NCBI GenBank assembly: GCA_009700485.1
Contig: WLLZ01000064.1
Span: 1-9,831, forward strand
DNA length: 9,831 nucleotides
Direction: 5' to 3'
Source of the DNA: Actinomycetota bacterium
GTDB taxonomy: Bacteria; Actinomycetota; Actinomycetes; S36-B12
A model generated the notes under the pieces. That model saw only the letters and a program-made list of their open reading frames with translations. It made no database searches and was not told the DNA's origin. Made by a program: the position numbers and the translations under genes. Below, one piece after another: positions 1-5,584 of this stretch. Within the stretch, counting starts at the first letter, position 1. Each line of letters starts with the position of its first letter.

Positions 1-645
1 AATGATCGCGTTGCTCGCCAAAGTGAGCTCTGGCCCGGTGGCAGCACGCACTTCATCAACGCTGACACCGGGTGCGGTTTCGACAAGCACCAGGCCACCA
101 GGGGCGACGTCGATCACGGCCATATCGGTGATTATTCGATTTACCACCTTTTTGCCGGTGAGCGGCAGGGAGCACTCGTCAACGATCTTGTGGGTGCCAT
201 CGCGGGCGACATGCTCCATCATGACTATGACCAAGCGCGCACCGTGCACTAGATCCATCGCACCGCCCATGCCCTTGACCATTTTGCCGGGGATCATCCA
301 ATTGGCGAGATCACCGGTGGTTGAAACCTGCATCGCGCCCAAAACCGCCGCGTCAATATGGCCGCCGCGAATCATCCCAAAACTGGTAGCCGAATCAAAG
401 AATGATGCGCCCGGCAACACGGTGACAGTTTCTTTACCGGCATTGATGAGATCGGGATCGACGTGGCCATCCTCGGGGTAGGGTCCGGTGCCGAGAATCC
501 CATTTTCGCTTTGCAATATAACGTTGACACCAGCCGGCAGATGGTTCGGGATCAGGGTAGGCAGGCCAATTCCGAGATTTACGTACTGGCCATCGGTTAG
601 TTCTTCACCAACACGTGCTGCCATCTCTTCGCGGGTCCAGGTCAT
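1..645 (-). CDS. scoB: 3-oxoacid CoA-transferase subunit B (3' end cut by window edge)
   Basis: This is the beta subunit of a family I CoA-transferase, which moves CoA from a donor (usually succinyl-CoA) to a 3-oxoacid such as acetoacetate in the cytoplasm. My translation from ATG at 645 gives 215 codons open to base 1. Family subunits are about 210-220 residues, so only the last few residues and the stop are missing. Visible hallmarks are NLGIGLPT at residues 23-30, the catalytic-glutamate motif SENG at 46-49 (Glu47, the residue that forms the glutamyl-CoA thioester in this family), GTGP at 52-55, and the LGAMQVS and KGMGGAMDLV blocks. The start overlaps the stop of the alpha-subunit gene by 4 bp (ATGA), so the two subunits are probably translationally coupled. 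Substrate is not fixed by sequence: acetoacetate is likeliest, and beta-ketoadipate (PcaJ) is possible but less so because the neighbouring thiolase does not resemble PcaF. Confidence 0.93.
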   Translation of the reverse strand, partial: MTWTREEMAARVGEELTDGQYVNLGIGLPTLIPNHLPAGVNVILQSENGILGTGPYPEDGHVDPDLINAGKETVTVLPGASFFDSATSFGMIRGGHIDAAVLGAMQVSTTGDLANWMIPGKMVKGMGGAMDLVHGARLVIVMMEHVARDGTHKIVDECSLPLTGKKVVNRIITDMAVIDVAPGGLVLVETAPGVSVDEVRAATGPELTLASNAII

Positions 646-1415
646 GATGGGTTCCTAACGGTGCGGCGCTCGATGCGCTTGCCGGCAACTTGCTCGGGGG
701 TCAGGGCTACTACCCGCTGCACGAAAACTCCGGGCACGTGCACATGTTGGGGATCAATTTCACCGGGCTCAACAAGTTGCTCAACTTCGGCAATGGTGAT
801 TCGCCCAGCGGTTGCGGCGAGGGAGTTGAAGTTACGGGTGGCCTTATCAAAAACCAGGTTGCCGGTGGTGTCACCGACGCTTGCCCGCACAAATGCGAAG
901 TCGGTGGTGATGCCGCGCTCGAGCACGTAATCACGTAGCTGACCGCGCACCTCGAACGCGCGAACCTCTTTCGGCTGGGAGGCAACGGCCACCGTGCCAT
1001 CGGGGTTGTGACGAAGTGGCATCCCGCCTTCGGCGACGAAAGTGCCGACACCGGCAGGGGTGAAAAAGGCAGGAATACCAGCGCCGCCGGCGCGTAGCCG
1101 CTCAGCGAGGGTGCCCTGTGGCACGAGTTCAACTTCGAGTTCGCCGGTTAGGTATTGACGCTCGAACTCCTTGTTCTCACCGACATAAGACGAAGTCATT
1201 CGCGCAATGAGTCCCGCGCGTAGCAGCAACCCAAGGCCCCAGTCATCGACACCGCAGTTGTTGCTCACGACATCAAGGTCGGTCGGTTTGGTTTCTAGTA
1301 ATGCGCTGATCAGGGTGTCGGGGATACCAGATAGCCCGAAGCCGCCGACGGCGATACTCGACCCACTAGTGATATCGGCTACCGCATCACGTGCGGACGC
1401 CACCACCTTGCTCAT
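642..1415 (-). CDS. scoA: 3-oxoacid CoA-transferase subunit A
   Basis: Alpha subunit of the same CoA-transferase, 257 residues from ATG at 1415. It shows the family's N-terminal CoA-binding block GGFGLSGIP (residues 24-32), SSYVGENKEFER (75-86) and a long conserved stretch around residues 96-124 that includes VPQGTLAERLRAGGAGIPAF and PAGVGT. The protein is somewhat longer than the roughly 230-residue classical subunit because of a short insert (about residues 131-147, between the PAGVGT block and the EVRAFEV strand); I recall similar inserts in other actinobacterial ScoA proteins. The gene follows the thiolase by 48 bases and overlaps scoB by ATGA. The SD is AAAGG at 1426-1430, ten bases from the ATG, partly inside a small hairpin. 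With SDR and thiolase upstream, it would activate acetoacetate to acetoacetyl-CoA for cleavage to acetyl-CoA. PcaI is the main alternative. Confidence 0.93.
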   Translation of the reverse strand: MSKVVASARDAVADITSGSSIAVGGFGLSGIPDTLISALLETKPTDLDVVSNNCGVDDWGLGLLLRAGLIARMTSSYVGENKEFERQYLTGELEVELVPQGTLAERLRAGGAGIPAFFTPAGVGTFVAEGGMPLRHNPDGTVAVASQPKEVRAFEVRGQLRDYVLERGITTDFAFVRASVGDTTGNLVFDKATRNFNSLAATAGRITIAEVEQLVEPGEIDPQHVHVPGVFVQRVVALTPEQVAGKRIERRTVRNPS

Positions 1416-1422
1416 GATTCAT

Positions 1423-1440
1423 CGACCTTTCTTTAGGTCG
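1423..1440 (-). promoter_or_regulatory. Hairpin overlapping the scoA ribosome binding site
   Basis: In the 48-base gap between thiolase and scoA, the transcript can form a 6-bp stem CGACCU/AGGUCG with a 6-base loop. The only SD-like sequence for scoA (AAAGG, 1426-1430) has its AGG in the 3' arm. No U-run follows, so this is not a rho-independent terminator. It could dampen scoA initiation or mark RNA processing; that role is inference. Confidence 0.4.
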
Positions 1441-1463
1441 TTCGCTTACCGAAGCAAAAATTC

Positions 1464-2621
1464 TTAAAGAAGTTCCAAGATGGTGGCATTGGCCATGCCG
1501 CCACCTTCACACATCGTCTGCAGTCCGTACTTGATGTTGTTACGACGCATGTGATGCAGCATGGTAGTCATGATGCGAGCACCAGATGCACCTAGTGGGT
1601 GGCCCAGTGCGATGGCACCGCCATTTGGGTTAGTCAGGGCCGGGTCAGCGCCGATCTCTTGATACCAGGCACCGAGAACGGAGGCGAAAGCCTCATTGAC
1701 CTCGAAGGTGCCGATATCGGCGAGGGCAAGCCCACTGCGCTGCAAAGCCTTTTTGGTCGCGGGTATCGGACCGGTCAACATGATTATTGGGTCAACGCCG
1801 GCGAGGGCAAAGGTATGGAAGCGTGCCAGGGGCTTGAGCCCGAACTCGCGGGCTTTCTCCGATGAGGTTATGAGCATCGCAGCGGAACCATCGGAGATCT
1901 GCGAGGCATTACCGGCGGTGACAACACCACCGTCCTTGAACGGGGTCTTCAAACCTGCGAGGGATTCCAAGGTGGTACCGGCACGGATCCCCTGATCGGT
2001 GCTGACAACTCCACTTGCTGTGGTGATCGGGATAATCTCGTCAGCAAATAGACCAGCCGCGGTGGCTGCAGCGGCCCGCTCATTTGAGGTTACCGCGATC
2101 GCATCAAGGTCAGTGCGGCTCAGATTCCATTGCTCAGCGATCATCTCGGCGCTGATGCCTTGGCCAACCAAGCCACCGTTATAACGATCAATCATGCGGG
2201 GCCCAAATGGACCCTCGCCGCCGGCCGCATTGGAGAACATCGGCACGCGTGACATGGATTCCACGCCACCAGCAATCACGAAGTCATATTGCCCAGCTAT
2301 CACTCCGGCGGCGCCAAAGTGCGCGGCCTGCTGGCTCGATCCGCATTGCCGATCGATTGATACGCCGGTTACTTCCTCGGGGAAGCCAGCCGCCAGCGCG
2401 GCGTTTCGACCGACATTGAAAGCTTGTTCGCCAACTTGCGAGACCGCGCCCCAGATCACGTCATCAATAAGGGCTGGGTCGATACCGGTGCGAGCGATGA
2501 GTCCTTGGAGCACCATTGCTGAAAGGTCAACGGGGTGGATACTGCTCAGTGCGCCTTTCTCGGCCTTGCCGATGCCGACCGGGCTGCGCACTGCACCGAC
2601 GATGACTGCGTCGCGAACCAT
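1464..2621 (-). CDS. Acetyl-CoA C-acyltransferase (thiolase)
   Basis: A 385-residue thiolase that cleaves a 3-ketoacyl-CoA with CoA to acetyl-CoA and a shortened acyl-CoA, or acetoacetyl-CoA to two acetyl-CoA. All catalytic elements are present: nucleophilic Cys93 in DRQCGSSQQA, NEAFA at 309-313, His341 in GGAIALGHPLGASGAR, and Cys371 in CEGGG. GNASQISDGSA (237-247) is also typical. I chose ATG at 2621 because it follows AAGGGAG by 5 bases and gives the normal MVRDAVIVGAVRSP start. The frame stays open to 2723, but that extension overlaps the SDR end and is not thiolase-like. The Gln-Cys-Gly-Ser-Ser block and the GQYDFVIAGGVESMSRVPM block recall mycobacterial FadA5/FadA6-type thiolases more than PcaF or PhaA, so a substrate larger than acetoacetyl-CoA is possible. 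It lies between the SDR and the CoA-transferase genes in one operon. Confidence 0.94.
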   Translation of the reverse strand: MVRDAVIVGAVRSPVGIGKAEKGALSSIHPVDLSAMVLQGLIARTGIDPALIDDVIWGAVSQVGEQAFNVGRNAALAAGFPEEVTGVSIDRQCGSSQQAAHFGAAGVIAGQYDFVIAGGVESMSRVPMFSNAAGGEGPFGPRMIDRYNGGLVGQGISAEMIAEQWNLSRTDLDAIAVTSNERAAAATAAGLFADEIIPITTASGVVSTDQGIRAGTTLESLAGLKTPFKDGGVVTAGNASQISDGSAAMLITSSEKAREFGLKPLARFHTFALAGVDPIIMLTGPIPATKKALQRSGLALADIGTFEVNEAFASVLGAWYQEIGADPALTNPNGGAIALGHPLGASGARIMTTMLHHMRRNNIKYGLQTMCEGGGMANATILELL

Positions 2622-2626
2622 TATGT

Positions 2627-2633
2627 CTCCCTT
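2627..2633 (-). promoter_or_regulatory. Ribosome binding site of the thiolase
   Basis: AAGGGAG on the minus strand, 5 bases before ATG at 2621. It is one of the strongest SD sequences in the window and decides the thiolase start over the longer frame beginning at 2723. Confidence 0.75.
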
Positions 2634-2638
2634 GACTG

Positions 2639-2666
2639 TTGACTTGATGTTATTGACTTGATGTTT
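2639..2666. repeat. Tandem 14-bp direct repeat between SDR and thiolase
   Basis: TTGACTTGATGTTA (2639-2652) is followed at once by TTGACTTGATGTTT (2653-2666), with 13 of 14 bases identical. A further TTGACTG at 2632-2638 extends a 7-base rhythm. The repeat lies in the 67-base gap between the SDR stop and the thiolase start, immediately upstream of the thiolase SD. It may be a recent slippage duplication or a pair of regulator sites on one face of the DNA; nothing here separates the two. Confidence 0.85.
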
Positions 2667-2688
2667 GTTATTGAGGGCCGTACTCGTG

Positions 2689-3426
2689 TTACATCGAGAC
2701 GCCACCGTCGACAGGAAGCACAACCCCTGTTACGTATGCGGCTTCTTCAGAGGCAAGGAATCCGACGGCAGCGCAAATTTCGACGGGTTCAGCAAACCTT
2801 CCGGCCGGGATACCTGCGGTCATTTCAGCTAGCTTTTCGGCAGGAATTGACGCGATCATTCGCGTTGCCGCATTTGGTGAGATCGCGTTTACGGTTATTC
2901 CAAAACGCACAAGTTCTTTGGCAGCTGTCTTGGTAAACCCGATGATCCCGGCTTTCGCGGTGGCGTAATTAGCCTGCCCCGTATTGCCGCGCAAACCGGT
3001 ATAGGAAGTCACGTTGATCACGCGCCCGTACTCCTGCGCGCGAAAGTGGGGTACGCAAGCACGCGTGAATTTGAAAGTGCCGCCGGCGTGGACCGCGAGA
3101 ACAGCCTCCCAGTCCTCATCGGTGATTTTCCACAGGACGTTGTCACGCAAAATGCCGGCGTTGTTAACCATTACGTCAATGCGCCCGAATCTTTCAATCG
3201 CGGTGTCGACAACCCGCTGCACATCATCAGTTTCACTCACGTCTGCCTGAATCGCCGTTATCCCAAGACCGGCGACCGCCGCCTCAAGTACGTCACCATC
3301 GAAATCGACAGCGATGGTGTCCGCGCCGGCAGCTTTGAAGAACTTGGCCAGCTCTAAGCCAATACCGCGCGCGGCGCCGGTGATGATGACCGTGCGGCCG
3401 GTGTAATCGAAGGTCACGTTTGTCAT
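2689..3426 (-). CDS. SDR-family 3-hydroxyacyl-CoA dehydrogenase / 3-oxoacyl reductase
   Basis: Classical short-chain dehydrogenase of 245 residues, NAD(P)-dependent and cytoplasmic. It shows the Rossmann motif TGAARGIG (16-23), ADV (61-63), NNAG (88-91), and catalytic Ser141, Tyr154 and Lys158 (YATAK), ending in VTGVVLPVDGG. The position usually held by the tetrad Asn (VN in N-L-x-G-T-F) is His113 (VHAGGTF). That substitution, with NNAGILRD, GNTGQANY and ISPNAATRM, resembles the (3R)-hydroxyacyl-CoA dehydrogenase domain of peroxisomal MFE-2 as I remember it, which favours action on acyl-CoA thioesters over FabG-type acyl-ACP synthesis. I chose ATG at 3426 because GGAG lies 5 bases upstream; an in-frame GTG at 3432 touches that SD and is too close to use it. 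First gene of the operon with thiolase and scoAB; 3-hydroxybutyrate dehydrogenase is an alternative. Confidence 0.88.
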   Translation of the reverse strand: MTNVTFDYTGRTVIITGAARGIGLELAKFFKAAGADTIAVDFDGDVLEAAVAGLGITAIQADVSETDDVQRVVDTAIERFGRIDVMVNNAGILRDNVLWKITDEDWEAVLAVHAGGTFKFTRACVPHFRAQEYGRVINVTSYTGLRGNTGQANYATAKAGIIGFTKTAAKELVRFGITVNAISPNAATRMIASIPAEKLAEMTAGIPAGRFAEPVEICAAVGFLASEEAAYVTGVVLPVDGGVSM

Positions 3427-3431
3427 TGCCA

Positions 3432-3435
3432 CTCC
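3432..3435 (-). promoter_or_regulatory. Ribosome binding site deciding the SDR start
   Basis: GGAG on the minus strand, 5 bases before ATG 3426. The alternative GTG at 3430-3432 overlaps it by one base, so ATG 3426 is the better start. Confidence 0.6.
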
Positions 3436-3483
3436 AAGTGTTGGTTATTGCCCTAAACAGCCGGTCTCGGATTTCTCAAGGTA

Positions 3484-3516
3484 TTTCCAAGGAGACTAAT
3501 GGGCGAGCCTTGGGAG
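3484..3516 (+). promoter_or_regulatory. Possible leader hairpin covering the short-ORF SD
   Basis: CCAAGG (3487-3492) pairs with CCTTGG (3508-3513). Three further pairs (two G-U) extend it outward to 3484/3516, giving about 9 bp around a 15-base loop. The AAGG of the AAGGAG Shine-Dalgarno lies in the 5' arm and the ATG at 3499 lies in the loop. As DNA it is also a plausible dyad operator for either divergent promoter. Confidence 0.35.
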
Positions 3517-3540
3517 TTGCAGGTCAGGTGGAGAATCTAA
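3499..3540 (+). CDS. Possible 13-codon leader ORF
   Basis: AAGGAG at 3489-3494 is followed after 4 bases by ATG at 3499 and a short frame, MGEPWELQVRWRI, ending at TAA 3538-3540. It is out of frame with the FAD dehydrogenase, whose start is 71 bases further on and has no good SD of its own. The SD is the best on the plus strand of this region, which is why I list it. The peptide has two Trp and two Arg but no codon run that would point to attenuation by a particular amino acid. It could be a regulatory uORF or chance. Confidence 0.25.
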   Translation: MGEPWELQVRWRI

Positions 3541-3552
3541 GCCGTCACTCAC

Positions 3553-3586
3553 CCAGGTGGCCAGGGCTCTGCGTCCTTCCATCTGG
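3553..3586 (+). promoter_or_regulatory. Possible hairpin upstream of the FAD dehydrogenase start
   Basis: CCAGGTGG (3553-3560) can pair with CCATCTGG (3579-3586) over 8 bp with one G-U pair and an 18-base loop, ending 25 bases before the GTG start at 3612. It has no U-tract. I do not recognise a known riboswitch core in it. Confidence 0.3.
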
Positions 3587-3611
3587 AGAGCGAATCGGGC
3601 AAGATGGCCGC

Positions 3612-4997
3612 GTGAGCACTCACGCAACGCACCCAGAGCTACTAAAAGCGCTGGAGGAGATCGTCAGTGACGCTCACCTATATATAGGTGATTCACAAGT
3701 GGCGCCGTTCGTCACTGACTGGACGCGGCGCTTTGGCGGGCCATGTCTTGGGGTGGTGCGTCCAGGGTCCGTAGATGAAATCTCCCAAGTTTTGCTCGCC
3801 TGCGCCGCAGCCGGGGTTCCGGTTTTACCCCAGGGCGGCAACACCGGGCTAGTAGGTGGGTCGGTGCCGGCAGCAGGTGGCGGCCAACCGCCAGTCATCA
3901 TTTCCATGCTACGGCTAACTGAACTTGGTGAAGTAGACAAACTTTCGGGGCAAGTAACAGTCGGAGCCGGTGCCACCTTGGGAGAAGTGCAGCGCCACGC
4001 GGTGCGAGCCGGTTGGCGATACGGGGTCGACCTCGCCGCCCGCGACTCAGCGACTATCGGTGGCACGGTGGCCACTAACGCAGGTGGCATCCACGTAATT
4101 GCCCACGGCATGACGCGCGCACAAGTTGTTGGTATCGAGGCGGTGCTCGCCGATGGTTCGGTCATCACGCATCTAAGTGGGATGTTAAAAGACAACACCG
4201 GTTACGATTTAGCGGCATTGCTCTGTGGTTCGGAGGGCACCCTTGGGGTCATCACCGCGGTTCGCGTTCGCTTACGTCGGCCCCTTGGCCGCACGACCGT
4301 GAGTTTGATCGGTGTCGGTTCCTACTCTGAAGCACTCGAACTCATGTCGCGCGCGGGGGTAGCGTCAGATTCGAATGCTCCCGGGTCACGATTACTTGCC
4401 GCGGAGGTAATCGACGAACCAAGTATGGATTTGGTTTGTGCTGTTGCCGATCTGCCATGGCCGCTGGAACAACGCTGGCCGATTGTTGTGCTGCTCGAAG
4501 TAGTTGACGGCGGCGACGGTTCTGGTCTACCACTTGATGAGTCAGCTGACGCCGTCGTAGCTTTCGACGCGGCAGACCAACTGCGCCTATGGGCTTATCG
4601 CGAACGGCAGGCCGAAGCATATGGAACTACCGGTGTAGTTCACAAACTTGATGTGTCGGTACCACTGCCGGAACTTGCGGCATGTGCGGACGAACTTGTT
4701 GCACTTATCAATACCTTGCCCGATGTCGAGACCTCGGGCATCTTCGGGCACCTGGCCGACGGCAACATGCATGTTGAGATTGTTGGCCCGGAGGCCGATG
4801 ACCTTCGAGCAGATCTTGCGGTGCTCGAATGCGTTGCGCGTTACGGGGGTTCAATTTCTGCTGAACATGGTGTCGGCCGCGCTAAGGCGGCGGATCTTCA
4901 CCTTTGCCGATCGGCCGCTGAAATAGCGGCAATGCGAGCGATCAAGAGGGCACTAGACCCGCAGGGGCTAATGAACCCCGGAGTGCTATTCGATTAG
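3612..4997 (+). CDS. FAD-linked D-2-hydroxyacid dehydrogenase (D2HGDH/GlcD type)
   Basis: A 461-residue flavoprotein of the VAO/PCMH family that oxidises a D-2-hydroxyacid (D-2-hydroxyglutarate, D-lactate or glycolate) to the 2-oxoacid. The FAD-binding half shows PQGGNTGLVGGSVP (73-86), ATIGGTVATNAGGIHVIAHG (147-166) and CGSEGTLGVITAVR. The C-terminal cap has HKLDVSVP (344-351), the probable metal-binding set FGHLADGNMH (379-388; His380 and His387) and ISAEHGVGR (414-422; Glu417, His418, each within one residue), ending MNPGVLF. There is no signal peptide or Fe-S domain. I chose GTG 3612 because the N-terminus then matches the usual family length; the frame stays open to 3420 but the extra 64 residues look like noncoding DNA. 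No good SD precedes this GTG, so the exact start is uncertain. It is divergent from the CoA-thioester operon; D-2-hydroxyglutarate would link both to succinyl-CoA/2-oxoglutarate metabolism, but that is speculation. Confidence 0.88.
   Translation: MSTHATHPELLKALEEIVSDAHLYIGDSQVAPFVTDWTRRFGGPCLGVVRPGSVDEISQVLLACAAAGVPVLPQGGNTGLVGGSVPAAGGGQPPVIISMLRLTELGEVDKLSGQVTVGAGATLGEVQRHAVRAGWRYGVDLAARDSATIGGTVATNAGGIHVIAHGMTRAQVVGIEAVLADGSVITHLSGMLKDNTGYDLAALLCGSEGTLGVITAVRVRLRRPLGRTTVSLIGVGSYSEALELMSRAGVASDSNAPGSRLLAAEVIDEPSMDLVCAVADLPWPLEQRWPIVVLLEVVDGGDGSGLPLDESADAVVAFDAADQLRLWAYRERQAEAYGTTGVVHKLDVSVPLPELAACADELVALINTLPDVETSGIFGHLADGNMHVEIVGPEADDLRADLAVLECVARYGGSISAEHGVGRAKAADLHLCRSAAEIAAMRAIKRALDPQGLMNPGVLFD
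3674..3691. promoter_or_regulatory. Perfect 18-bp palindrome inside the FAD dehydrogenase gene
   Basis: TCACCTATATATAGGTGA is identical to its reverse complement and lies 62 bases into the coding region (codons for AHLYIGD). Its shape, conserved-looking half-sites around an AT centre, is that of a dimeric repressor site. It could act on an upstream promoter by roadblock, or belong to a regulator whose family I cannot name; it may also be coincidence with codon choice. Confidence 0.45.
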
Positions 4998-5020
4998 TGC
5001 TGATTCTTAGTCTCGACAAT

Positions 5021-5584
5021 TTATCCGAATGTCGTTAGCCATTGCGTCGCCCGACCAGCAGCGGCTAAGAAACGGGCGTCGACTGAACGGAGACGCTCCT
5101 GAAGCGTTTGCAGGTCGACAAGATTGGTGGCCAACAAGGCGCCGACGAAGTTGAGGTCTTTTTCCCTGCCCGCGCATAGTTTAGCCGCGCACAGGTCGTG
5201 TACGTCGAGGCACCAACCGGTGAATTGAGGCTGCCCACTTAGCGCGGCTGTGTTTTCGTTCTGCACCTTTACTAACCGGGTGCGCCATCCAACCGGAAGT
5301 ATGACTGTAGTGAGGTCAACCCCGTCAATACTGAATCCATGCTCCCTCTCGAACGGTGACCACTCGCCGGCTACGCCTTCAATCGCGTCTGCCAGGCGAG
5401 CAGTTTCTTCATTGCTACTGGCGATCGGCAGGATGTCGCACTCGAGCGACATCGTGGCCTCGGCTGGTAGTTGGTTCTCGTCATAAGTTCCCAGGATCGC
5501 CTGTGAACCAACCACAATGACTTCTTGCTGCCTGATTATCTGGCAAGAGGTGCGGATTGCATGCTCGAGTTAACTGCGCTTCAT
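5021..5584 (-). pseudogene. DUF6036-type nucleotidyltransferase (toxin-like) with a nonsense codon at position 5
   Basis: This resembles the minimal nucleotidyltransferase-fold proteins (DUF6036, AbiEii-like) that pair with helix-turn-helix antitoxins. The ancestral start is almost certainly ATG 5584, which overlaps the upstream HTH stop as ATGA. From there the frame reads M-K-R-S, then TAA at 5570-5572, then continues without a break as LEHAIRTSCQIIRQQEVIVVGSQ and on to the stop at 5021. The first part after the TAA matches the usual family N-terminus as I recall it, so the TAA looks like a point nonsense mutation (CAA to TAA is one transition). The rest is well kept: GSQAILG, ECDILPI (probable metal-binding acidic motif), HGFSIDGVDLTTVILP, GWCLDVHDLCAAKLCAGREKD. 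Restart at GTG 5515 would give 164 residues but lose about 23, including the strand leading into GSQ, with only a weak SD. A sequencing error is possible. Confidence 0.75.

Larger units (their letters stand above)
3427..3611. promoter_or_regulatory. Divergent regulatory region between the catabolic operon and the FAD dehydrogenase
   Basis: This 185-base spacer must hold promoters for both directions. I find no convincing -35/-10 pair on either strand. A minus-strand pair TTGAGA/TTTAGG is weak. On the plus strand it holds two possible hairpins and a short ORF with a good SD, listed separately. No protein-like extension of either flanking gene is supported here. Confidence 0.6.

Noticed and set aside
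2..481. Plus-strand open frame of 159 codons at the left edge
   Set aside because: It is the antisense of scoB, whose minus-strand translation carries the full CoA-transferase motif set; the plus-strand peptide is Ser/Thr/Pro-rich with no family features.
1..2621. Protocatechuate-branch assignment (PcaI, PcaJ, PcaF)
   Set aside because: The CoA-transferase alone would allow it, but the thiolase lacks PcaF-type sequence around the active Cys and N-terminus, and no other aromatic-ring genes are visible.
2194..2661. Plus-strand open frame of 155 codons
   Set aside because: It is antisense to the thiolase N-terminal half. No SD or recognisable domain; a shadow of GC-rich codon bias.
2622..2723. 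N-terminal extension of the thiolase back to 2723
   Set aside because: It includes the tandem repeat and the end of the SDR gene. The strong SD at 2627-2633 points to ATG 2621, which matches the family N-terminus.
1..3426. Steroid-ring (IpdAB/FadA6-type, KstR2 regulon) assignment
   Set aside because: The thiolase is reminiscent of FadA5/FadA6, but the beta subunit has the classical SENG catalytic motif of true CoA-transferases, and no other steroid-ring genes are in the window. Kept only as a question in the findings.
3420..3611. N-terminal extension of the FAD dehydrogenase back to 3420
   Set aside because: The extra 64 residues do not resemble the family, would overlap the SDR start, and would give a 525-residue protein, longer than usual.
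3674..4198. Minus-strand open frame of 174 codons
   Set aside because: It is antisense to the FAD-binding half of the dehydrogenase and has no recognisable domain.
4998..5020. Terminator between the convergent FAD dehydrogenase and nucleotidyltransferase genes
   Set aside because: The 23-base gap contains no stable stem-loop with a T-run.
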